DNA from: Fragilaria radians
Lineage: Eukaryota; Bacillariophyta; Fragilariophyceae; Fragilariales; Fragilariaceae
DNA length: 11,740 bases
Assembly (NCBI GenBank): GCA_900642245.1
Contig: CAAAJI010000042.1
Location: forward strand, 165,113 to 176,852
Direction of reading: 5' to 3'
A program made the position numbers and the translations under genes. Shown here in pieces: positions 1 to 9,049 of this stretch (positions are counted from its first letter, which is position 1; each line of letters opens with the position of its first letter). Under the pieces are notes generated by a model. The model did no database searches. It was not told where the DNA came from and worked only from the letters and a program-made list of their open reading frames with translations.

Positions 1-1190
1 CAAAAAGTTCAATGAAACGGAAAAAAATTTGATCTTCCGTTAGAGACTGGAGAAGCCAAGTTAAAGCGAGCAAAATCGGAAATAACTGCTAACTAAACAA
101 TCGGTGATCCTATCTATTTAGGTATGTCTAGAGCAAAATTTAGCAATTTTAATAACTACACTGTGAAATGAAATATTCCTTTTTCAAACATGTCAAGCAG
201 AAAGTTTAAGGCGTCGATACATAAAAATGCACGAAGACTGGAGAGAGCATTGAAGCTGCAATCAAGATTATTTCCATCAGACGTCATGACGATCATGCAT
301 TCCCCAAAGCATCAACTATTCAGAGTAACTTCATTGAATTTTTGAAAAGGATTCCTTCGGAACCGAATGCAATTTCAAAAGAAGTTTAACGTTATTTTTT
401 AACCAATTTTTGTATACTTCTCGACTCTTGCCGAAACGTGTTCCTCACATAACATTTTATTTTGCATTGAAAGATAAGCATCCATCGATCCACTGCCTGC
501 TTTAACATACAAACTAAGGAAGTTAAACTGGCAAGATGGTTGGCGAAATCAGAAGTGTTAATTGAAGTTAAACGAAAGAATTACTTGTGACAATGTCCAT
601 AGCCTCAAAAATAAATATAGAGGAAAAGTCAAACGCTTTCCGAATTTGCATAGGATTCCAACAGTCATCAAAGCGGAAGGAGTCTTAAATAAATACCAGT
701 GACGAAAACGGGTAGAAAAGGATGTTTACTCATTCATTCGTACAATTCCGTAACTGTTGGACTCACCAAGCTGTTTTTCTTATACAGATGGATCACCTGA
801 ATCAAATTTATGCGTCAGCACCATGCCTTAGGTCAATATTCAATTAGGCAAGCACATTATCTAGGAATGCCACTTTTTGACAAGTTCTGGTTCATAAATA
901 TGCTTCCTAACTCAGTGGTTCCCATTACAAAAGTATAAACCGATCATGCTAATGACATAGCATATCATCTAGACAAATATGCACACCTTTACTTATTCTA
1001 AAGGGCCAAAGAATCTAAGACCTACCCCTAATGGTCTGCGTGGTACAATGGTAACCCTTATATTTTACATAGGCTAAAGAGCATTTCGAGTTTTAGATGG
1101 GAATAAGATGAAATGTCCTGTCATTGAGTATTTCATATCCTACGCATGGCATCATTCGCTATATTTCATGTAGTTCTATGGTGCAACAAT
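1..1190. other. intergenic region, no supportable gene
   Basis: AT-rich stretch beyond the 3' end of the acyltransferase-lipocalin gene. I find no ORF with a recognisable domain. On the plus strand there are short open stretches with coding-like composition: a 51-residue basic ORF with ATG at 190-345; an overlapping frame without Met, about 226-390; an open stretch about 475-590; and a small ORF at 593-688. None continues past a stop and none is recognised. They may be chance, or remains of a decayed gene. The only tRNA-like piece (about 1032-1058) does not fold into a tRNA. Confidence 0.5.
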
Positions 1191-4100
1191 TCATCGTCCA
1201 CCATCTTCTATGGATTTCGTCAAAAGTTCCAAAAGTTTGTCTACACCAATTGCTCTCCACATGGCTTGCCACGAATTATCTATTGGAGGGGCTCCAACAT
1301 CACGCCTTGCCACAATGTGCATTTGTTCCGGACTGGCTCCATAAGGGTACATCCCAGCTCTCTTTGCCCTAGCATGCATGTCATTTAGTTCTTCATCCGA
1401 CATCTGGGGCTTTCGACTCATAAAGTTTATTCCCTCAAAAACTCGTACCCCTCCTCTTTCTAGACACTGAAACTGAATTGCCTCTGTGTATTCACCTGTT
1501 GAGGGATCTTTTTGAACATCCTAGAAAGATGCGAGATAATGAGATAACACAGATTTCAAATTCTTTATCGCAAACTCATGAACTTCACGTACCACGATGT
1601 AATTTGGAAAAGTAACGCCGAATCCGCTCTCTCGTAAGACACCAGGAGGATCTCGCTTGTCAACCTTGCCAAATAAAAAGTAGTGAGCTCCGTTGGCAAC
1701 GGGTGACTTATCCCATGAAAGAGGCGCAGCTGCTTGGGCAGGTCCTTTCACACCAAAGTCATCAATCCAACCTTCACCGTCGTCTGTTAGCTTAATGTCA
1801 AGAGTTGTATCATAAACTTCCTTGAATTGAGTCCAATCATGGAACTTTTGTTCATACCACAATCCTTGATACTTCTTTAGGTCAAAATCGACCATAGAAG
1901 ACTGCCTAACTTTTTCATAAGACGGGCAGCCTTTTACGACTCTACCATCGTATGGATCATCTAGAGCTAGATTGTAATCCGAAAGGCCTGCTTGACCATC
2001 TAGGCCAGCTCCAATATATGCAAGAAAGGCACACAGAGCTGCAATGTTGACAGAGTTGCGGATTTCCTTGGAAAAGGAAATCGCTGCAATCGCAAGTACG
2101 TTACCGAGTAGGAATGAAAAGGGCACTAGATCGGCAATTTTCTGTCCTGGGCTAGCATGTAGCACATCGCTAATCCAAAGAACTGGTTGAAGAATGGGAT
2201 GAGCAACGGCAAAAAAAATCCAAAAATTGAGTGCAGCCCAGAAGTCTTCGGGATTGTTGACGTTCGTGTACATTTCAATTACAGAGTCATAGAAAGTAAC
2301 AAAACCATCAACGTGCATTCCAACGGCAATAGATCCTGATACAGCTGTAAGAGTTGGCAAAAGATTTGGAGAAAATTCAGGTATTTCGAAATCCGACACT
2401 TCAACTTGTTTCGTTCCAGCAACGACTTCAAGAGTTTCCATGAAGGCATCGGCAAATTCGGCATTTGTCTTTTCGTCAACAATGGGACTGGCAGGGTGAA
2501 AAGTACACTTCATTTCTCCTCCCACAGTCATAACGGATACTTGGTAAAGGCAGCCCGTTCTAGCATGGGACGTAGCAAAGAAGATGTCTTCAACCGCATA
2601 GTTCCCATGATTTACCTGGGGCACGATTCGTATATTAGAAGTGCTGACAAATTATAATTTAACCTCTCCTTACATACCTTCAAAGTATCTCTCTTTATCT
2701 GCGCCACACGTCGAATTGATGGCTGCTTTTCGTAAACACCCACGTTAGACACTCCCGCACTGTAAGCACGGCCTTGACTGTCCTTTGATTTTGAAGTTAG
2801 ATCAACAAGATTGTTCATATCGCTTATTGTCATTGCAAAATCAAACACTTTCACTGCATTTTGAGGACCTTGCGAGTTGAAAAATGACTCTGTCTGATTC
2901 TTCCCTTCCGCAGCCAATTTCCAGAATTGCTCTAGTCGTGGTGGAGTTGGATTTTTCCTCAGAGCATAGCCAGATCGATCTCTGATAGGACCGTGCATCA
3001 AATCCATACTTCCAGCCATACATGCAACAGTCTCCCCCTTGTCTAACTTTCTTCCAAATCGACGCATATCTAAGGATTGGAGGACTTTGTAATTCCTATT
3101 TTGTCCATCCTTTCGTTTTCCACCATCGATAAAATCACTCGATACAAGTGTAATTGCTGCGGTCAATGCATTTGTGATTTTTACTCCATTCATCCGGCAA
3201 CTCTCAAGTAATGCTTTTGTCGCGTCCTTCTTCAAAGTTCGAAACTGAAGGATTGACTTCCTGGCCGAAGATCCTTCGTCCACTCCTCCAGCTGTTTGGC
3301 CTGATATAATACTCATCGCTCCCAACACGCCTCCACTTGAATCGCTTCCCGTATTGTCCGGGAGAATCACTGGGTTTTTCAGTCCCTCTGCTGCCTTACC
3401 GGCAACGTAGCTGATTGTTCCAAGATTAAACCCCCAAATACTTTTGTCGCTAAAGCGATTTTTCAGACCGAGTACTGAATCTTCTAATGACACCGGCATT
3501 TCATTGATGACAGATTTTAGAGTAATAGATCCTTGATCTTCAATATCTGAGATGGTTGCGATTATTTGATCTGTAATCAAATTTGCACTACTTTGGTCGC
3601 TGATGGCATGATTAAATGAGAACAAAAGGGCACAAGGAGTATCGTTGCCTTCTTTCAGGCGATGAAATTCTAATTTCCACAAGGGACCAGTCTGAGGGTT
3701 ACACAAACTACCATTATCTAGGTTTTCCTGAAAATTTGCTTGCCAGCTTTTGTCGAGATCATCCCGCGAAGTTCCTTCAACATCAACAACAACAAGAATA
3801 TCTTGACTATTGGACGATCTATCAGGAGCCACAAATGTGCAAGGATTGGGATCTCCTTTGCGAACCATTTGAAACGCATCGATCCTTTCATCCGGCTCAC
3901 CATCCCCTTCTACATGAGCCCTTAGTAATGGGTGGCATTTTATGGTCTCGTCAATCGCCTGTCGAAGAATTGATTCGGAAGGAGTGGCTGATAAAATTGT
4001 GCAACTAACGTGATTCATCTGTGGGAATTCAAAAGTTTCAGCGGATGAATTAGGTTTAGAAGTTGGTTTATACTGTCTAGGAAGCATGAGAAGCTCTTGT

Positions 4101-4279
4101 GAACCAAGCAACCTGCGTTCGTATCTCGCAGGTTTCCTATCATCTAAAATCATTTCTCCTTCTTGAACATCTTCAACTGAAACTCTCAACGGTGATCGTG
4201 ATTCTACATGTGGTCTTGGACTCAAAAAGGCAAAGGCGCCTGATTGCGCTAAAATCAGGCAAGCGATTGCGATTTGCAT
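1191..4279 (-). CDS. plastid-targeted acyltransferase-membrane-lipocalin fusion protein (three exons)
   Basis: Spliced gene: exon 1 4279-2678, exon 2 2615-1593, exon 3 1520-1191; 984 residues. The start is the first ATG; the in-frame TTG at 4288 is not needed and a stop lies upstream. Residues 1-15 form a signal peptide followed by FAF at 16-18, the diatom plastid-import motif. Residues about 60-600 form a CoA-dependent acyltransferase of the condensation/alcohol-acetyltransferase type: CHPLLRAHV at 115-123, catalytic HAISD at 224-228, SNVGVYE at 511-517. There is no BAHD-type DFGWG. Hydrophobic segments lie at about 663-685, 694-715 and 722-739. Residues about 764-945 form a lipocalin with the GxW signature (KKYQGLWYE, 781-789) and a tail after the barrel like that of violaxanthin de-epoxidase; C764 and C894 could pair. 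Splicing is required: exon 2 completes the acyltransferase and exon 3 completes the lipocalin. The protein probably acylates a lipophilic plastid substrate at a membrane. The substrate is unknown; a xanthophyll is an inference. Confidence 0.88.
1521..1592 (-). other. intron 2 of the acyltransferase-lipocalin gene
   Basis: 72 nt, GTACGT donor and TTTCTAG acceptor, phase 0 (GTG|GAT). Removing it joins ...PNYIV to DVQKDPSTG... inside the lipocalin barrel. Its length is a multiple of three and its only in-frame stop is the TAG of the acceptor itself, so an unspliced message reads 23 extra codons and then ends. Confidence 0.88.
2616..2677 (-). other. intron 1 of the acyltransferase-lipocalin gene
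   Basis: 62 nt, strong GTATGT donor and CCCCAG acceptor, phase 0 (AAG|GTA). It separates residue K534 from V535, near the end of the acyltransferase domain. Without splicing the frame ends at a stop at 2612-2614, before the last strand and helix of the domain. Confidence 0.9.
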
Positions 4280-5522
4280 AGTTGTCAAATCAAGACCATC
4301 AAAATGTTTTCATAAATCCAAATAATTTTTGGATGACGCCATAGTCATGATATACTTGAACCTAATATCCTGCAACAATTTTGAAACAAAATCCCGTTTG
4401 CTGTCGTCCGCTTAGGAAAAAATCCGGAAAATCATACCATCAAATTCAACGCCATGCCGCAAATTGTTTTGACTATTATTTACCCAGTTTACTGTAACAT
4501 AATGTAGCAAGTAGTAAGACTGACATGTCTATTGCACCCCAAGCAATAGAAGATGGAATATCTCCGTGTTGCTTCAAAAACTTAGCGAGCGTAGATGTGA
4601 ATAGGATAGAATCTACGCTTAGATAAATATTCATTGAACCAATTAAAGTATCAAGTATTACCTTCAATTTTGCTTAAGATATACTCTTGGATTTAGACGT
4701 GCTGTGTCCTTGAAACTACTCTTACCTATCGTTGATGATACACTATTGTTAGAGATTTGCATCAACCGATATATATCAAACATCTGTGATTTCAACAATT
4801 CATTATTAATTGTCTGTTTGCCTTTTTTATCTCAATATGAATGAATATGTGACTCCTAAGCCCATGAGGTTATGATAGTTGGTCATATTGAAATACTGAT
4901 GCTTAAATGCGAGATGCAAGCATCACATATCAGTTATGTACTTCACTTTAGAACTATGGATTCAGTGTAATATTAGTCTTCTCAAAAGGAAGAACTTATA
5001 ATCACACGTCAAATTGTTTTTCTTCCTTCTGGTTAAAATTTGGAATCAGACATTTGACATGCCATTAAACTAATGAATTAATCCAGACTTGCTCCTTTTG
5101 GCTGTAATCTGCAAGAAATCTCTGAGCTCCATTCATAAGTTCAGGTACCTCAAGTCTTCAAAATAACTTCTTATAAATAATTTATTTCCAAAAGTATTAT
5201 TCAACAAGTGTTTGCTGAATAATTGAGTCCTAGTAATTTACATGGAAGATGAGAAGTGAGAGGAAAACGCATCTTGATCAATGAAAGCGTCTTCAGGAAT
5301 AAGATTATTCTTAATTGTTGTCAGACGTATCTAGAATAATCGTATTGAGTTGAACAACGTGTTTCAAACGTATGATCAACATTGCAAATTCAAGGTATGG
5401 AACTAAGGGTCTCGAAAATGAAGAAGAATAGAGGTTCCTTGCAATACTAATTAGTGTGTTTTTTGTTAGAGAACCCTTTAAATTGGAAAGCTTTTCAAAT
5501 TCTTTATTATTGTTTGTAGTAT
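4280..5522. other. intergenic region between MIPS and the acyltransferase-lipocalin gene
   Basis: The 190 or so bases next to 4279 should hold the promoter and 5' leader of the acyltransferase-lipocalin gene; I see no clear TATA box, only a GACG/GTCA-rich patch at about 4333-4350. On the other side, AATAAA on the minus strand at 5508-5503 lies about 15 nt after the inositol-phosphate synthase stop and could be its poly(A) signal. In between is AT-rich sequence with one doubtful small ORF (listed separately). An open stretch on the minus strand at about 5150-5065 has coding-like composition but no start and no flanking splice sites that I trust. Confidence 0.5.
4476..4783 (-). CDS. possible small two-exon ORF, unknown protein with a hydrophobic C-terminus
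   Basis: I do not recognise this. The best-supported part is the open frame at 4672-4476, whose C-terminal 40 residues include a hydrophobic segment (SIAWGAIDMSVLLLATLCY) that could span a membrane. A model starting at ATG 4783, with a 53-nt intron at 4725-4673 (GTAAGA donor, CTTAAG acceptor), gives an 84-residue protein in one frame. The acceptor AAG is weak for a diatom, and the open frame continues upstream of the ATG for about 14 codons, so the gene could also start in an unseen exon. It may equally be non-coding sequence. It lies about 200 bp upstream of the acyltransferase-lipocalin gene on the same strand. Confidence 0.2.
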
Positions 5523-6950
5523 TCAAGGTGAAATAGCAAGGAGCCGTTCTGCCTGTTCAGACGTTATCACACCAGTTGCAATGCCTTTCGTAAGTATAGA
5601 CCTCAAATATGTAGGTTCCTCACAGAATCCATCAAGCACGTGCTGCAACGCCGCCATTTGATGATGAAACCCGGGATCTATACCTTGAGCTGCGCCCTCT
5701 GGAATTTTGAACAAATAGGCAGTTGCTCGGGCGGTAAGCGAAGGCGAGGCTCCCTTCTGAGCAAAGTAATCACACCAAACTGCTACATCTATCATCAGGG
5801 GAACGCACAAAACAGAGTCCATACACCTGGTGTACGTTAGCATGGTGTGAGGACAATGCAAAAAGCCAAGGGATGTATATTCGACAATGTCACGTTTCTC
5901 GTCCAACATGAATGGAGTGTACATGACTACAACTTTATGGTCTAGATCGGTTTCTTCCCAGGGCTCAAAGATGTTATTTTTGACCCTCATTTTTGCTGAT
6001 ATAGTCTTCTTGGAAGTCAAATTTAGCATATCATTATTTCCCAAGTGATTAGAGCTTGCAACGACCCGGGGCGTAAGTCCAAGGGCTCGTATGTATTCAA
6101 CAGCAGCCGTCTTGAATTTTGTCTGTCCTGCCTTAAAGTCTGTGCCGAGTATGTATGCAGGATTTGTAGCAATTCCCGAGAACATTTTGAGGACTCTGGA
6201 ATCACTGGATCGGTATGATGATTCAAAAATCCCATTCATAGCTTCCGATAGAGTGTTCTGAGAACCACCGTTGACAAATGAGCATCCCTCTAGAGCCGAC
6301 GCAACAGCATACAACATGGACGGTGAAATATCGTTCGGAGTTTGATGATCGGCATCAACAATTGCAGTCAAAAGCTCATCTGTTGAGGCGAAATCCACAT
6401 CCGCGGGACGCTCCACGCTTGCAGACCATATCACAGTGGTATGACCGTCGACGTTTTCATCCAAAATGAAACGTCGAATATCCTGCCGAATACGTGTAAC
6501 TTTTTCCAAATAGTTTTTCGCATCATGTATGATATTAGTTGCAGTTATATGCTGTGACTCTCCCAGAAATGATTCATCATAGAGACCTTTCCAAACTGGG
6601 AAGGTGTTCAATTCATCTCGTACTTGTCGGACTAAATCATAATCCAGGATCCTAGATTCATAGAGAGCGTCACCAAGTGGCGTCGGTCGAATATCCCATC
6701 CACCCACAGCTGCATTTCCAGCATCAGCTAATTCATAGAGACCTTTAAAACCAACTCCTCCATGGACACCTTTTGGCTCTAATTGTGTGATGCATCCATT
6801 CCAATTTGGAGCTGAAACTCTTCCAGCTGAAGCGGTTTCCCAAGATAATTTGTGCTTATTGGCGAGTAAGCCGGCCAATAGTGTGACTCCATTGTTTCCT
6901 CCGATACCAACAATCAGAATCCCAATCTTTTTCTGAGATGATTCTGTCAT
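5523..6950 (-). CDS. INO1: myo-inositol-1-phosphate (1D-myo-inositol-3-phosphate) synthase
   Basis: Single uninterrupted 475-residue ORF. The enzyme converts D-glucose 6-phosphate to 1D-myo-inositol 3-phosphate using bound NAD+, the first step of inositol and phosphatidylinositol synthesis, normally in the cytosol. Family motifs appear in order: NAD-binding GIGGNNG at 15-21, VGGWDI at 82-87, FVNGGSQNT at 225-233, GTDFKAGQTKFK at 269-280, SSNHLGNND at 299-307, and the DHKVVV...EYTS block at 337-360, which carries catalytic-region lysines. Fungal, plant and animal enzymes are about 510-560 residues with some 60 residues before the glycine motif; here that motif starts at residue 15, so the usual N-terminal extension is absent. 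There is also a longer spacer between FVNGGSQNT and GTDFKAGQTK (about residues 234-268). No targeting peptide is visible. ATG 6950 is the first in frame, with a stop about 47 nt upstream. Transaldolase lies 174 bp upstream on the same strand. Confidence 0.97.
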   Translation of the reverse strand: MTESSQKKIGILIVGIGGNNGVTLLAGLLANKHKLSWETASAGRVSAPNWNGCITQLEPKGVHGGVGFKGLYELADAGNAAVGGWDIRPTPLGDALYESRILDYDLVRQVRDELNTFPVWKGLYDESFLGESQHITATNIIHDAKNYLEKVTRIRQDIRRFILDENVDGHTTVIWSASVERPADVDFASTDELLTAIVDADHQTPNDISPSMLYAVASALEGCSFVNGGSQNTLSEAMNGIFESSYRSSDSRVLKMFSGIATNPAYILGTDFKAGQTKFKTAAVEYIRALGLTPRVVASSNHLGNNDMLNLTSKKTISAKMRVKNNIFEPWEETDLDHKVVVMYTPFMLDEKRDIVEYTSLGFLHCPHTMLTYTRCMDSVLCVPLMIDVAVWCDYFAQKGASPSLTARATAYLFKIPEGAAQGIDPGFHHQMAALQHVLDGFCEEPTYLRSILTKGIATGVITSEQAERLLAISP

Positions 6951-7124
6951 GTATGAAGATGTGATTATACACTTTTCAAAGATTGATTTCGACTGCTATC
7001 CAGCGTACGTCACTTAGTACAGCTGATCTTGCAATATACTAGTAAATTGTAGTACCATCAAAAGAAAATCTTCAGTAAATGCATTTTTAAGGTTTTAATA
7101 ATCTAAATATATATATTTCCCCGA

Positions 7125-8165
7125 TCAATCACTCTTCATTTTCTTCTTGATGATATCTTCTAACTTAACGATATCCTTGGCAAAATTACGAATCCCTTCA
7201 GCAAGCTTTTCCGTTGCCATTTGATCTTCGTTCATCATCCATCGGTAGGTGGGTTCGTTCATATCGATCTTGGTGATATCCATGGACTCAGCTGCAGTGG
7301 CATCTAAATGCTTCATTACCTTAGCCTGAGATTCTGAGAGTTGGTCCAGAAGCTCCGGAGATATTGTCAAGCGGTCACAGCCGGCAAGTTGAAGAATTTC
7401 ATCAGTATTACGGAAGGATGCTCCCATAACGATGGTGTTATAACCATACTTTTTGTAATAATTGTAAATGGATGTCACAGAAACAACACCTGGATCTTCT
7501 TCCGGTTTGAAACCAGAAACTCCCTGGGCTGCCTTGTGCCAATCCATGATCCGACCGACAAACGGAGAAATTAGAGTTATCCCAGCCTCCGCACAGGCGA
7601 TTGCCTGGGCGATGGAAAAAATCAGAGTAAGATTACATGTAATTCCTTCTTTTTCTAACACTTCGGCGGCCTGAATGCCTTCCCAGGTTGCAGCGACCTT
7701 AATCAAGATTCGGCTTTTATCGATTCCTTTTTCTTTGTATAGGCCAATTAGTTTCCTTGCCTTAGCAATAGAAGCTTCTTTATCAAAAGATAAACGAGCA
7801 TCTACCTCAGTAGACACATATCCAGGAACTTTAGTTGTTATTTCGGCTCCAAAATTGACTGCACATCGGTCCTGAAAAAAGGCCTCTCGTCAGTTCACAA
7901 TAATCCAATATCATTAATCACATCAATGTGCGTTACGACCTACCATGATATCTTCAAGGTCGCCTTTACCTTTCTGAATGGCTTCGTCAATCAAGTGGGC
8001 GTACTGTGGCATTGTAGCAGCTTTATATATTAGGCTCGGATTAGTTGTAGCATCCTGGGGCTTCAATCGCTCAATGGCAGCGACATCGCCCGTGTCAGCT
8101 ACCACAATTGTAAAGTCTTTTAGTTGTTCGTATTGGGACATAGCAGATCTTTTTATGGAAGACAT
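7125..8165 (-). CDS. TAL: transaldolase (two exons)
   Basis: Exon 1 8165-7944 and exon 2 7871-7125 give 322 residues, close to the 317 of E. coli TalB. It transfers a dihydroxyacetone unit between sedoheptulose 7-phosphate and glyceraldehyde 3-phosphate in the non-oxidative pentose phosphate pathway. The active site is complete: D24 and N42 (TalB D17 and N35), E96, Schiff-base lysine K132 in RILIKVAAT, T156 in CNLTLIFS, S176 and phosphate-binding R181 in ISPFVGR. ATG 8165 is the first in this frame; the second, at 8141 (MSQYEQL), would give 314 residues and lines up as well with bacterial enzymes. No signal or transit peptide precedes the domain, so a cytosolic form is likely. It is a TalA/TalB-type enzyme, not the short MipB type. 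Confidence 0.97.
7872..7943 (-). other. transaldolase intron
   Basis: 72 nt, GTAGGT donor and a CTTTTTTCAG acceptor with a good pyrimidine tract, phase 0 (ATG|GAC). Splicing joins ...GDLEDIM to DRCAVNFGAEI..., restoring the conserved DxxAVNxGxEI block of transaldolases. Unspliced reading hits a stop six codons into the intron. Confidence 0.95.
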
Positions 8166-8762
8166 CGTGAACAAAACCAAGCAGGTTTCAATGAGAACTA
8201 CAATGGAGTGGGTTCGCTTTCGACTATGTGCGAGAATCTCTAGGAATCGGACGGACAAATGGAGATTTAGTGTCAATAAAAAATGTACGAGTTTGACAAA
8301 CCGTGGATATTATACGTTTGTCTTTAACAAAAGATTTGGTATCAACACGTCAAAGTATCAATGTCGAGGTACAGTTTGCTCAACTGGCTGAAAATCATTG
8401 TAAAAAAAAAACAGAACCACCTGAAGAATTAATTCCGCTGTAGAATGAGATTTGTTGCAAAACTCACCTCAAAATGAAAACCTAAGCTGACCTTGTTATG
8501 CTGAATCAAATGACTGTTCCGAACATCTATCTTTGCTTACACATATTAGTAATTGCTGCCTAGGCAAGTTTTCAATTATTTGGGACTGCCAAAACTTGTG
8601 TTAGTGTCATCAGTTAGAGGTTCAAGTCCAATTTCTCAAGAGCAAATGGAATTTAGGCATGTCTGCAATAGATTGATATGTCAAATCCCGATGAAAGTGG
8701 CAGTATTTGAAGTCTCCATTGGTCACAGGGCTTTGATTAATAATATTGCAATATATTATTAC

Positions 8763-8797
8763 CTATAATCTTAAAGTATTATGTTCTAAGATTATAG
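8763..8797. repeat. perfect inverted repeat (hairpin), 11-bp arms
   Basis: CTATAATCTTA at 8763-8773 is the exact reverse complement of TAAGATTATAG at 8787-8797, with a 13-nt loop. Just to the left is the palindrome ATATTGCAATAT (8743-8754). The arms are AT-rich, so in a window of this composition chance is a fair explanation. No target-site duplication is evident. Confidence 0.6.
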
Positions 8798-9049
8798 AAT
8801 ATAGTACAAATAGTTTCGCAAATAGATGCCGTATCAATCATTGGTGAAAACCACTGAAAAGACCAAAAGTTTTTCTTGGATTTCTGTGTCAAGCTCAAAC
8901 TATGTCCAGAGAAGCCAAAATATACATTTTCCCTCATATCACTTTCTATTTTCATCATTTTATTGTCTGTGAATTGTATGTAAAAGCAATAAAATGTATT
9001 CATTTTCCTTATTCCACGCTGTCTTCATAACAAGTTGAGGCACTTCCGT

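Noticed and set aside
1032..1058. tRNA-like D-arm sequence (GTGGTACAATGGTAACC)
   Set aside because: No matching anticodon arm, T arm or 3' acceptor strand follows, so no cloverleaf can form.
1191..1421. Independent 76-residue gene starting MSRKPQMSDEEL
   Set aside because: The frame is open upstream to the intron 2 acceptor, and the sequence continues the lipocalin fold. It is the end of exon 3.
1521..2624. Independent 367-residue gene starting MPQVNHGNY
   Set aside because: It begins in the middle of an acyltransferase domain; MPQ is encoded by the end of intron 1 and its last 23 codons by intron 2. It is exon 2 of the fusion gene.
4280..4288. Upstream TTG start for the acyltransferase gene
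   Set aside because: Eukaryotic nuclear genes rarely use TTG; ATG 4279 gives a clean signal peptide with the plastid motif at the right distance.
5311..5526. 71-residue minus-strand ORF just after MIPS
   Set aside because: It starts at TTG, overlaps the MIPS stop, is rich in N and K and has no family features; most likely 3' UTR.
8166..8276. N-terminal extension of transaldolase starting at TTG 8276
   Set aside because: It has no ATG and no ASAFAP-type motif; the family N-terminus aligns from ATG 8165 or 8141.
8619..8629. GGTTCAAGTCC, identical to a tRNA T-loop/B-box
   Set aside because: The flanks do not form a T stem, and no A-box or acceptor stem lies at the right distance.
8553..8768. 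71-residue plus-strand ORF in the large gap
   Set aside because: It opens at TTG, has no recognisable motif, and runs into the AT palindrome region; likely chance.
8779..9003. 74-residue minus-strand ORF in the large gap
   Set aside because: Low-complexity composition with many F, S and M, no domain, in AT-rich sequence beside a hairpin; no support for coding.
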